Assembly: GCA_002401305.2 (NCBI GenBank)
Contig: NVSO02000012.1
Coordinates: 1 to 9,542 of the forward strand
Direction of reading: 5' to 3'
DNA from: Rhodobiaceae bacterium
Lineage (GTDB): Bacteria; Pseudomonadota; Alphaproteobacteria; Parvibaculales; Parvibaculaceae
Length of the DNA: 9,542 bases
Shown: positions 1 through 6,305 of the stretch, in pieces
Layout of the letters: every line of letters begins with the position of its first letter
Position numbering within the stretch: position 1 is the first letter of the stretch
Notes under the pieces: generated by a model
Databases searched by the model: none
The model's input: the letters and a program-made list of their open reading frames with translations, nothing else
What the model was told of the DNA's origin: nothing
Program-made: the position numbers and the translations under genes

Positions 1-22
1 CAACCGACACAAAGGCAAGATT

Positions 23-1024
23 ATGAGCACGGACAGCGTAAAACTTGGCGGAAAAACCCTTGAGCGGGGCGACTTGGTCACCGTTTTTGGCGGCACAGGC
101 TTTTTGGGCCGTTACGTTGTGGCCTCGCTGGCAAGCAAAGGCTACCGGGTTCGTGTTGCAGTGCGTCGCACCAATGTGGCCCATGATTTGTCCCCGATGG
201 GCGATCCGGGACAAATTCATCCGGTGCAAGTTAACATTCGCCACAAAAAATCCTGCCAGGCAGCGCTGCACGGCGCATCCGCTGTCATCAATTTGATCGG
301 CATATTGTCTGAAAGCGGCGTGCAAACATTCGACGGTGTGCACGGTGTGGGACCTGCCCGCTTGGCGGCATTGGCCGCAGAGCAAGGCATCACAAACTTT
401 ATCCATGTATCTGCCATCGGTGCAGACGAGGACAGCACTTCAGCTTATGGCCGCTCCAAAGCGCTCGGCGAGAAGGGTGTTCTCAAAGCACTGCCAACGG
501 CCACAATCGTGCGCCCATCCATTGTGTTTGGCCCGGAAGATGATTTCTTCAACCGCTTTGCTGACATGTCGCGCCTGTCGCCTGCGTTGCCGTTGATTGG
601 TGGCGGACAAACCAAGTTCCAGCCCGTCTATGTCAAAGACGTTGCCGATGCATTGGCAACCTTGGTGGAAAGCCAAGGCGCACAAGGCACTGTGTACGAG
701 CTGGGCGGCCCAGAGGTTGAAACCTTTGAAGGGCTTTTGAAATTGATGCTGGAGATCATTGAGCGCTCTCGCGTTCTGGTGCCCATTCCATTCGGCATCG
801 CGACCTTGATTGCTAAATCAACCCAGTTTCTACCCGGCGCACCGATCACAGTCGATCAGATCGAAATGCTCAAATCCGACAATGTGGTGAGCGAAGCTGC
901 TCAGGCCGAAGGCCGTACATTGGAAGGTCTCGGCATCAAGGCCAAAGCGCCTGACGTTGTGTTGCCAACCTATTTGGTGCGCTTCCGCAAAACCGGTGAG
1001 TTCCCAGAGCCAGAAATCGTTTAG
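23..1024 (+). CDS. Complex I NDUFA9-subunit-like NAD(P)-binding epimerase/SDR protein
   Basis: This 333-residue protein is an atypical/extended short-chain dehydrogenase of the kind annotated as 'complex I NDUFA9 subunit family' in alphaproteobacteria. Seen: a Rossmann nucleotide-binding motif GGTGFLG at residues 23-29 after a short N-terminal extension, the strand-end sequence INLIGIL near residue 89, an HVSAIGA strand around 128-134, and a YGRSK motif (Tyr142, Lys146) in the usual SDR YxxxK position. The segment VRPSIVFGPEDDFFNRF near 165 is typical of this subfamily. Family knowledge: the mitochondrial relative is an accessory complex I subunit that binds NADPH, but bacterial members are often encoded away from nuo genes and their substrate is not established. 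The ATG at 23 is preceded only by a weak AAGG. It converges on uppP across a hairpin element. The family assignment is firm; the biochemical role is not. Confidence 0.88.
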   Translation: MSTDSVKLGGKTLERGDLVTVFGGTGFLGRYVVASLASKGYRVRVAVRRTNVAHDLSPMGDPGQIHPVQVNIRHKKSCQAALHGASAVINLIGILSESGVQTFDGVHGVGPARLAALAAEQGITNFIHVSAIGADEDSTSAYGRSKALGEKGVLKALPTATIVRPSIVFGPEDDFFNRFADMSRLSPALPLIGGGQTKFQPVYVKDVADALATLVESQGAQGTVYELGGPEVETFEGLLKLMLEIIERSRVLVPIPFGIATLIAKSTQFLPGAPITVDQIEMLKSDNVVSEAAQAEGRTLEGLGIKAKAPDVVLPTYLVRFRKTGEFPEPEIV

Positions 1025-1038
1025 GCGAAAGCTCGCTG

Positions 1039-1110
1039 GCCTTTGGAATTGAAGACGGGGAAACGTGCCAATCATTTTTCCCCGTTTTGTATTCAAAGGC
1101 GGTGGCACGT
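1039..1110 (+). terminator. Hairpin terminator between convergent genes, with interlocking inverted repeats
   Basis: An inner stem ACGGGGAAA (1055-1063) pairs with TTTCCCCGT (1077-1085) and is followed by TTT and more U-rich sequence, which fits an intrinsic terminator for the upstream gene. An outer stem GCCTTTG-g-AAT (1039-1049) pairs with ATTCAAAGGC (1091-1100), leaving one bulged G. The loop sequence CGTGCCA (1064-1070) is also complementary to TGGCACG (1103-1109), just outside the structure. The element lies between two convergent genes, so it may act in both directions. The terminator role is inferred from structure and position. Confidence 0.6.
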
Positions 1111-1111
1111 C

Positions 1112-1915
1112 TCAGCTCCAATAAACCCACACCAGCAAGCCGAGACCTAAGACAACCCGGTAGATCACAAAGGGCATCATGCTCATGCTTTCCAGCATTT
1201 TCATGAACACGGCAATGGCGCCAAAGGCTGTGACACACGACAAGACCGCCGCAATCACCATGTCCGTGCCAAGCTCCATGTTCCCCGCTTCAACAACCTT
1301 GAGCGTGCTGGCAAGTCCTGCCCCCAAAATAACCGGAATGGACAGCAGCAGGGAGAACCGCGCCGCGTCTTGACGCTCGTAGCCAAGCCAACGGGCCATA
1401 GTGATGGTGGAGCCCGACCGACTGGCCCCAGGGATAAGGGCAAACATTTGAGCCACCCCAATTGCCAGCGCTTGGCCCCACGTCATGTCGCCAATCTTTT
1501 TGTCCGTCGCGCCGGTTTTATCGGCCCACCATAAAAGCCCCGCAAAAATCAAATTCCCCCACGCGACAATTTCAGCGGTGCGCAGCACATCAATGGCACC
1601 GGACTGTAGCAGCGCATACCCCACAACAACCGCAGGTATGGTGGCCAAGACAATGTAGAGCGCCAGTCGGCCATCCGAGGTCACCTCACCTTTAAGTAAC
1701 GCCAGTCCGCCCAAAATCAACCGCCATACCTCGTGGCGAAAATAGGCGACAACCGCCACCAGCGTGCCCGCATGCACAGCCACATCCATCAGCACCCCTT
1801 GGTCCGCCCAATCGGTGAGCTCATGGAGTAAATTCAAATGGCCAGAAGAGCTGATGGGAAGAAATTCTGTAATACCCTGAATGAGGGCCAAGATAATAAG
1901 CTGTTCGATCGACAT
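1112..1915 (-). CDS. uppP: Undecaprenyl-diphosphate phosphatase UppP (BacA)
   Basis: This integral membrane enzyme removes a phosphate from undecaprenyl diphosphate, recycling the lipid carrier for peptidoglycan and other envelope polymers; the family is linked to bacitracin resistance. The 267-residue protein has the usual length. It shows the first family signature QGITEFLPISSSGH (residues 13-26, including Glu17 and His26) and the second, PGASRSGST (162-170, including the catalytic-type Arg166). The first position of the (E/Q)xxxE motif is Gln here. About seven or eight hydrophobic segments are visible, the last ending at the C-terminus (VVLGLGLLVWVYW). The frame stays open upstream to an ATG at 2020. 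I chose the ATG at 1915 because the canonical N-terminus (MSIEQLIILALIQG) begins there and the upstream 35 residues are Pro-rich and unlike the family. The Shine-Dalgarno before 1915 is poor. Confidence 0.95.
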   Translation of the reverse strand: MSIEQLIILALIQGITEFLPISSSGHLNLLHELTDWADQGVLMDVAVHAGTLVAVVAYFRHEVWRLILGGLALLKGEVTSDGRLALYIVLATIPAVVVGYALLQSGAIDVLRTAEIVAWGNLIFAGLLWWADKTGATDKKIGDMTWGQALAIGVAQMFALIPGASRSGSTITMARWLGYERQDAARFSLLLSIPVILGAGLASTLKVVEAGNMELGTDMVIAAVLSCVTAFGAIAVFMKMLESMSMMPFVIYRVVLGLGLLVWVYWS

Positions 1916-2093
1916 AAAAGCGTCCGTTGCGGGAAAGGGAGTGGCATAGTGGCAGTCTGCCCGCGGATGCGCAAGCCGGGGCAAGGTCGGAGTAGGGGGC
2001 AGAAGGCCCGCCATCTTCATCCAGAAACTATGCTAGGCTTATGCGACATCATGATGAGAGCCTGCATTTATTTTGAGGCGGTTAGGAGGCCGT
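1916..2093. promoter_or_regulatory. Divergent intergenic region uppP / cueR-type regulator
   Basis: This stretch must hold the promoters for uppP (leftward) and the MerR-type regulator (rightward). A TATGCT hexamer at 2029-2034 resembles a -10 box, but I see no convincing -35 partner. I also see no CCTTCC-type dyad with the 19-base spacing expected of a CueR operator. A good ribosome binding site, TAGGAGG (2083-2089), sits a few bases before the regulator's ATG at 2094. Confidence 0.35.
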
Positions 2094-2486
2094 ATGAATA
2101 TCGGCGAAGTATCACGGCGCACCGGCATGCCGTCCAAGACCATTCGGTATTATGAAGAAATTGAGCTTGTGTCGCCCCCGGCGCGCGGTGACAATGGATA
2201 CCGTCAGTATACGGATAAAAATGTTAACACGCTTGATTTTGTCTCTCGCGCCCGCTCCCTTGGCTTCACCGTGGAGGAATGCCGAAATTTGCTGGCCCTC
2301 TATGAGGATCGCGAACGAGCCAGTGCAGACGTGCGCGCCATTGCTCTCACTCACATTGATCACATTGATGGTAAGCTGAAAGAGCTCGCCGCCATGCGCG
2401 CAACCTTGTCTACCTTGGTGGCCAAGTGTAATGGCGACGACCGTCCGGATTGCCCAATTTTGGAAGAGCTCGCAGCCCTCAAATAG
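2094..2486 (+). CDS. cueR: Cu(I)-responsive MerR-family transcriptional regulator (CueR/HmrR type)
   Basis: This 130-residue MerR-family activator would sense monovalent copper (or Ag/Au) and remodel promoters with an over-long spacer. Seen: an N-terminal winged helix-turn-helix beginning MNIGEVSRRTGMPSKTIRYYE, the NGYR wing motif (34-37), a long dimerisation helix (about 76-108), and a C-terminal metal loop with Cys112 and Cys120 in KCNGDDRPDCPI. The cysteines and the preceding Ser77 (RASADV) fall at the same positions as in E. coli CueR, where the Cys pair binds Cu(I) linearly and Ser77 marks a monovalent-metal sensor. I chose ATG 2094 over ATG 2073 because of the TAGGAGG just upstream and the family N-terminus. 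No copA, copper chaperone or multicopper oxidase lies beside it, so its targets are elsewhere. Copper specificity is inferred from the ligand pattern. Confidence 0.9.
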   Translation: MNIGEVSRRTGMPSKTIRYYEEIELVSPPARGDNGYRQYTDKNVNTLDFVSRARSLGFTVEECRNLLALYEDRERASADVRAIALTHIDHIDGKLKELAAMRATLSTLVAKCNGDDRPDCPILEELAALK

Positions 2487-2592
2487 GTTTACCCAAACCC
2501 CGGCTCCCCAACCATGAAGCTCCCCCAAACAAATAAGTGAAATAATCGCAATGCCTCTGTTGCCACGCCTTCCATTGCAGTAGGGTCACCCC
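2487..2592 (+). other. Intergenic gap between cueR-type gene and FzlA-like gene
   Basis: The gap of about 106 bases holds a small hairpin GGTTT-accc-AAACC (2486-2499) at the end of the regulator gene, without a U-tract, so it is not a convincing terminator. A ribosome binding site AGGG (2582-2585) lies seven bases before the next ATG. I cannot assign a promoter. Confidence 0.3.
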
Positions 2593-3273
2593 ATGCGCAC
2601 ACTCTACCACCAACCACTATGCCCCGTTTCCCGGAAAGTCCGTCTGGTCTTGGCTGAAAAGCAGCTGGACGTGTCCACTGTTGAGGAAAACGAAGGGGAG
2701 CGCCGGGATGAATTCCTGGCTCTCAATCCATCAGGCTGCGTTCCCGTGTTGGTAGAGGAAGATGGCACGACCATTTGCGGGGCAGGGCCCATCGTCGAAT
2801 ATCTTGAGGATGCCTATCCTGATGTTGCCCTTTTGCCCGGCACACCTGCTTACCGCGCTGAAACCCGCCGGTTGGTGGAGTGGTTTGACGATAAATTTGC
2901 GCAGGAAGTCAGCACCGCACTGGTCTATGAGAAGATCACCAAACGGTCGTTGAGCGCCTCATATGGCGGCGGCGCGCCCGATATGGCCATTGTACGCACC
3001 ACATTGCACAACATTCGCTACCACCTAGATTACATCTGTTACCTCATGGAAAGCCGCTCGTGGTTGGCCGGAGACGCCCTGAGTTTGGCCGACTTTACCG
3101 CTGCGGCGCATCTGTCTTGTCTAGACTATGTGGGGGATGTACCCTGGTCACAATATCCAGACGCCAAGGATTGGTACGTGCGACTGAAATCGCGGCCTTC
3201 CTTTCGCGGTCTGCTCGCCGATCATATTCCCGGCATGCCACCGCCACGTGTATATGCAAACCTAGATTTTTAA
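2593..3273 (+). CDS. fzlA: GST-fold protein, probable FtsZ-binding division factor FzlA
   Basis: This 226-residue protein has glutathione S-transferase architecture: a thioredoxin-like N-domain (about 1-80, MRTLYHQPLCPVSRKVRL with Cys10, Pro11, Ser13; NPSGCVPVL at 45-53) and an alpha-helical C-domain with the GST core motif SLADFTAAAHLSCLDY (164-179). In alphaproteobacteria the GST-like protein FzlA binds and curves FtsZ filaments and is needed for constriction in Caulobacter. The features that favour FzlA over a detoxifying GST are GDVPW (181-185), WYVRLKSRPSFRGLLAD (194-210), and the tail PPPRVYANLDF ending in LDF; the extreme C-terminus is part of the FtsZ-interaction surface in Caulobacter. 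The ATG has AGGG seven bases upstream. It is linked to queG by a 22-base gap and lies near uppP. The FzlA call comes from remembered family sequence, so an ordinary GST remains possible. Confidence 0.72.
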   Translation: MRTLYHQPLCPVSRKVRLVLAEKQLDVSTVEENEGERRDEFLALNPSGCVPVLVEEDGTTICGAGPIVEYLEDAYPDVALLPGTPAYRAETRRLVEWFDDKFAQEVSTALVYEKITKRSLSASYGGGAPDMAIVRTTLHNIRYHLDYICYLMESRSWLAGDALSLADFTAAAHLSCLDYVGDVPWSQYPDAKDWYVRLKSRPSFRGLLADHIPGMPPPRVYANLDF

Positions 3274-3295
3274 CGGGCCTATTTAGATAACCGAC

Positions 3296-4825
3296 ATGTC
3301 TACTAAGCGACCAGCAAAGCCCAAACCACCTCTGACGCCTGAGCTGATCAAATCAATGGCCCAAGAAATTGGGTTTGATGCGATCCATATCGTGCGTGTA
3401 GAAGATGTGCCCGACCGCACAGACAAGCTGCAAAGCTGGCTGGGCAAGGGACACCACGGCGTCATGGAATGGATGGCCGAAACGGTTGAGCGCCGGGGCC
3501 ACCCCAATGCGCTGTGGCCCGAAGCCCGCTCGGTTATTGTGCTCGGCCAAAATTACGGACCCGACAGCGATCCCCTAGAGGTTTTAAATCATCCCGACCA
3601 CGCAGCCATTTCTGTCTATGCGCGCAACCGCGATTACCATGACCTCATCAAAAAGCGATTGAAACGCTTGGCCCGCTGGTTGGTGGAACAATGCGGCGCG
3701 GATGTAAAAGTCTTTGTGGATACAGCCCCGGTTATGGAAAAACCTCTGGCCGCCAGCGCTGGTCTGGGGTGGCAAGGGCGCCATACAAATCTCGTCTCAC
3801 GCGAATTTGGCTCGTGGCTGTTTTTGGGCTCCATCTACACAACCGTCGAATTGCCAAGCGATCCGCCCGAGGTTGACCATTGCGGGTCTTGCCACGCGTG
3901 TCTGGATATTTGCCCGACAAAGGCTTTTCCCGCCCCCTATCAAATTGATGCCCGCCGCTGCATTTCTTATCTGACCATCGAATACAAAGGTCATATTCCA
4001 GACGAGTTTCGCATTCCCATCGGCAACCGCATCTACGGCTGCGACGATTGTTTGGCGGTGTGCCCTTGGAATAAATTTGCCAGCAAAACCGATGAGGTCG
4101 CCTTCCACCCGCGTGAAAGTTTGATTGCGCCGTTATTAAAAGAGTTGGTCGGTTTTGACGACGCGGCCTTTCGGACATTCTTCACAGTCTCCCCAATCAA
4201 GCGCATTGGCCGTGACCGCTTTACGCGCAATGTCCTTATTGCGATCGGTAATTCAGCGGAACCAGATCTGCTGCCCCATGCGCAAGCCCGTTTAGAAGAT
4301 GCCTCCCCCCTCGTGCGCGCCATGGCGATTTGGGCGGTGGGACGGCTTGCCAGTCAGGCCCAGATTGATCAAATGCTTAAGGGCCGAGAAAATGATCCCG
4401 ACCCTGATGTGCAATCAGAATGGGAAAAACTTAAGGGGGCCCACTTCCGGCTCCACATTGACGTCCATTTGCGCCAAATAAGATCGGGCAGCCACTGCCG
4501 CTGGATCTGCCGGAGCCGCTGCCCCCTGCACATAAATCCAATCGTCGCGGGCGCCCTCAATGTCCCCAAGGGCTTGGCGCACCAACCCCCGCTCAAGCCG
4601 GGTGGGAACAATAGACGCTCCTTTCTCAAGGGCAGCCTCCAAATCGGCGGTGGCAAAACGCAGTTTTCCGGAGAGGCGATGGCTGCGTCCGCGCAACAAA
4701 TAGGCCTCGCCCCAGAACGGACGTTTGGCGATCACTGCATCCAAATCACTCAATGCCGCAGGATGATTGTCCGCGATAAGGTGGGTACGTGCGCGACTAA
4801 GTTGCAAGGCAATGTCACCGGGTAG
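3296..4825 (+). CDS. queG: tRNA epoxyqueuosine(34) reductase QueG with an abnormal antisense C-terminal extension
   Basis: QueG reduces epoxyqueuosine to queuosine in the tRNA anticodon, using cobalamin and two [4Fe-4S] clusters. Seen: the catalytic Asp142 in VDTAPVMEKPLAASAGLGWQG (the family's proton donor), the first cluster motif CGSCHACLDICP (Cys196, 199, 202, 206), Cys222, and the second motif CDDCLAVCPWNKF (Cys249, 252, 256). HEAT-like helices follow (about 275-375), including SPLVRAMAIWAVGRL. Family-like sequence ends around residue 380 (QSEWEKLKG), close to the usual QueG length of roughly 350-390. The frame then continues for about 126 codons, with its last 411 bases antisense to the convergent TPR gene; the tail is Arg/Cys/His/Gln-rich and has no recognisable domain. 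One extra A in the A5 run at 4425-4429 would create a stop at 4432-4434. The functional core is certain; the true end of the protein is not. Confidence 0.88.
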   Translation: MSTKRPAKPKPPLTPELIKSMAQEIGFDAIHIVRVEDVPDRTDKLQSWLGKGHHGVMEWMAETVERRGHPNALWPEARSVIVLGQNYGPDSDPLEVLNHPDHAAISVYARNRDYHDLIKKRLKRLARWLVEQCGADVKVFVDTAPVMEKPLAASAGLGWQGRHTNLVSREFGSWLFLGSIYTTVELPSDPPEVDHCGSCHACLDICPTKAFPAPYQIDARRCISYLTIEYKGHIPDEFRIPIGNRIYGCDDCLAVCPWNKFASKTDEVAFHPRESLIAPLLKELVGFDDAAFRTFFTVSPIKRIGRDRFTRNVLIAIGNSAEPDLLPHAQARLEDASPLVRAMAIWAVGRLASQAQIDQMLKGRENDPDPDVQSEWEKLKGAHFRLHIDVHLRQIRSGSHCRWICRSRCPLHINPIVAGALNVPKGLAHQPPLKPGGNNRRSFLKGSLQIGGGKTQFSGEAMAASAQQIGLAPERTFGDHCIQITQCRRMIVRDKVGTCATKLQGNVTG

Positions 4826-5245
4826 ATACGCCATTGCGTTGCTAAAGGCGGCAATGGCTTGGGTGGGTTTGCCAGCCAGCACCCATGCATTGCCTGCTTG
4901 TGCCAAAATCTGGGCGCGTTCAATTTCACTGCCTGCATCGGGCCGCGTTGCAATTTCTTCAAAACGAGTTGCTGCGCCGTCGTACAATTTGAGTTCGGTC
5001 AAGGCCAGTGCCGCGCAGTGGAGCGCGCCCGCCCCGCCGCCTTGGGCATACCATTCAAGGGCGACGTCGTAAGACGCATCCGCATCTTCAGCAATCACAG
5101 CGATACAGCCAGAATAGCTTTGCGCCTGTGCTGTCGAGGCACTGGCAGCCCCGGCCAATCCGGCCAAAAGGAAGCTTCCGAGAAAGAGGCACGTTCTTGG
5201 GACGGTGGCGCAAAGACCCCGCAGGGAATTGGGATAAAGTTTCAT
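4415..5245 (-). CDS. Exported tetratricopeptide-repeat protein
   Basis: This 276-residue protein begins with a signal peptide: MKLYPNSLRG..., a basic patch (VPRT), a hydrophobic core (CLFLGSFLLAGLAGAASA), and an AQA-type signal peptidase I site around residues 39-41. The mature part is made of helical pairs of TPR type, for example GNAWVLAGKPTQAIAAFSNAMAYLPGD, then ALSDLDAVIAKRPFWGEAYLLRGR, then FATADLEAALEKGA, spanning about residues 110-255. It is therefore likely a periplasmic scaffold or adaptor with an unknown partner. I chose ATG 5245 over the in-frame ATG at 5290 because GGAGGG (5255-5260, minus strand) lies just upstream and the signal peptide starts there. Its end, LKFFPF then TGA at 4415-4417, lies inside the readthrough part of queG. 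Strong signal peptide and repeats make this the real gene on the shared DNA. Confidence 0.85.
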   Translation of the reverse strand: MKLYPNSLRGLCATVPRTCLFLGSFLLAGLAGAASASTAQAQSYSGCIAVIAEDADASYDVALEWYAQGGGAGALHCAALALTELKLYDGAATRFEEIATRPDAGSEIERAQILAQAGNAWVLAGKPTQAIAAFSNAMAYLPGDIALQLSRARTHLIADNHPAALSDLDAVIAKRPFWGEAYLLRGRSHRLSGKLRFATADLEAALEKGASIVPTRLERGLVRQALGDIEGARDDWIYVQGAAAPADPAAVAARSYLAQMDVNVEPEVGPLKFFPF

Positions 5246-5348
5246 CTGCGCACGCCCTCCAAAATTTGCTACATCTCCATACAAGCCCATAGGGTTGAAC
5301 AGACAGGGCGCCGCTGCAAGCCCAAATTGAAGAAAGCCGACGCTCTAA
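5246..5348. promoter_or_regulatory. Divergent intergenic region, TPR gene / SDR gene
   Basis: About 100 bases separate the two divergent starts, so both promoters should lie here or nearby. TTGAAC at 5295-5300 resembles a -35 element for the rightward gene, but no good -10 box follows at the normal distance. I see no clear operator dyad. Confidence 0.25.
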
Positions 5349-6305
5349 ATGTCCACCATGTCCAAAAATCAAACAACACGGTCCCCCTTCTTGTTCTGCT
5401 TTGGTTTTGGCAGCTCCGCGCAGGCATTGGCCCGCGACTTAAAAGAGAGTGGGAAAAACTGGCGGATTGAGGGCACATGCCGGGGCGTTGAAAAGCAAGC
5501 AGACCTAAATGAACTCGGATTCAAAGCGCATTTGTTCGACGGGCAGCAGGCCTTTGCCGGTGCAGCAGAGCTTTTGGCGCAAGTCACGCACATTCTTGTG
5601 TCCGTGCCCCCCAAAGCTCAGGCCGAAGCTGTCGCCGACGTAAAGAGAACAGAGGCCAAGGCAGAGGTTGACCCCGTCGCGCGCGTTTTTGGGGAGTTAC
5701 TGACAACCCTACCAGCCCTTCAGTGGGTTGGTTATCTCTCCACAACCGGCGTTTACGGCGATCATCAAGGCAGGCGTGTGGACGAGCAGACACCGCGCAC
5801 GCCAGCTGGGCCACGCGGTCAATTGCGCGTGGATGCAGAAGAAGCTTGGGAGGCTCTTTATCAGGAGACGGGTCTGCCCCTTCATATATTCCGCTTAGCA
5901 GGCATTTACGGGCCTCATGCCAGTCAGTTGAAATCGCTAAAGTCTGGCAAGGCGCGCCGCATTGTGAAGCAAGATCAAGTTTTCTCCCGCATTCATGTGG
6001 ACGATATCGCCGCCGTCCTGGCGGCTTCTATGGAAAAACCAACCCCCGGTGCCATCTATAATGTCTGTGATAATGAAGCAGCCCCGCCTCAAGACGTTGT
6101 GGCCTATGCCGCCGACCTCATGGGACAAGAAGCCCCGCCTGAAGTTTTATATGAAGACGCAGACCTCACGCCGATGGCGCGTAGCTTTTACGGCGAGAGC
6201 AAACGGGTCGATAATCACCGGATGATCCATGAACTCGGCGTGGCGCTAAAATACCCGACCTATAAAGAGGGCCTCAAAGCACTCTTCGATGCTCAAGAAT
6301 TTTAG
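5349..6305 (+). CDS. SDR-family NAD(P)-dependent oxidoreductase/epimerase, YeeZ-like
   Basis: This 318-residue extended-SDR protein resembles the YeeZ-type group of NAD(P)-binding sugar-epimerase-like proteins. Seen: a nucleotide-binding turn GFGSSAQALA (residues 19-28, with Ala in place of the third Gly), HILVSVPP near 82-89 at the end of a beta strand, YLSTTGVYGD (about 129-138), a conserved FRLAGIYGP segment, and SRIHVDDIAAVL near 215-226, typical of epimerase-like SDRs. The usual YxxxK is not visible: the helix after TGVYGD reads GQLRVDAEEAW, as is common in this subgroup, so catalysis by the classical mechanism is uncertain. The second ATG at 5358 is an equally possible start, since neither has a strong ribosome binding site. 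Its stop overlaps that of the convergent hydrolase gene by four bases (TTAG). The substrate is unknown. Confidence 0.82.
   Translation: MSTMSKNQTTRSPFLFCFGFGSSAQALARDLKESGKNWRIEGTCRGVEKQADLNELGFKAHLFDGQQAFAGAAELLAQVTHILVSVPPKAQAEAVADVKRTEAKAEVDPVARVFGELLTTLPALQWVGYLSTTGVYGDHQGRRVDEQTPRTPAGPRGQLRVDAEEAWEALYQETGLPLHIFRLAGIYGPHASQLKSLKSGKARRIVKQDQVFSRIHVDDIAAVLAASMEKPTPGAIYNVCDNEAAPPQDVVAYAADLMGQEAPPEVLYEDADLTPMARSFYGESKRVDNHRMIHELGVALKYPTYKEGLKALFDAQEF

Noticed and set aside
1916..2020. N-terminal extension of UppP from the ATG at 2020
   Set aside because: The extra 35 residues are Pro-rich, lack family similarity, and the canonical UppP N-terminus starts at 1915.
2566..2586. CCTTCC...AGGG before the FzlA-like gene as a CueR operator
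   Set aside because: Only the left half resembles the CueR box; the right half is not a good inverted copy, and no -35/-10 pair with a 19-base spacer surrounds it.
4299..4481. Short + strand frame overlapping the end of queG
   Set aside because: It is only the alternative-frame continuation of the queG end, with no ribosome binding site or domain; relevant only as the product of a one-base deletion.
4859..5470. Long + strand open frame of about 200 codons opposite the TPR gene
   Set aside because: It is antisense to a gene with a clear signal peptide and TPR helices; its own translation is Cys/Arg/Pro-rich without a family resemblance or ribosome binding site.
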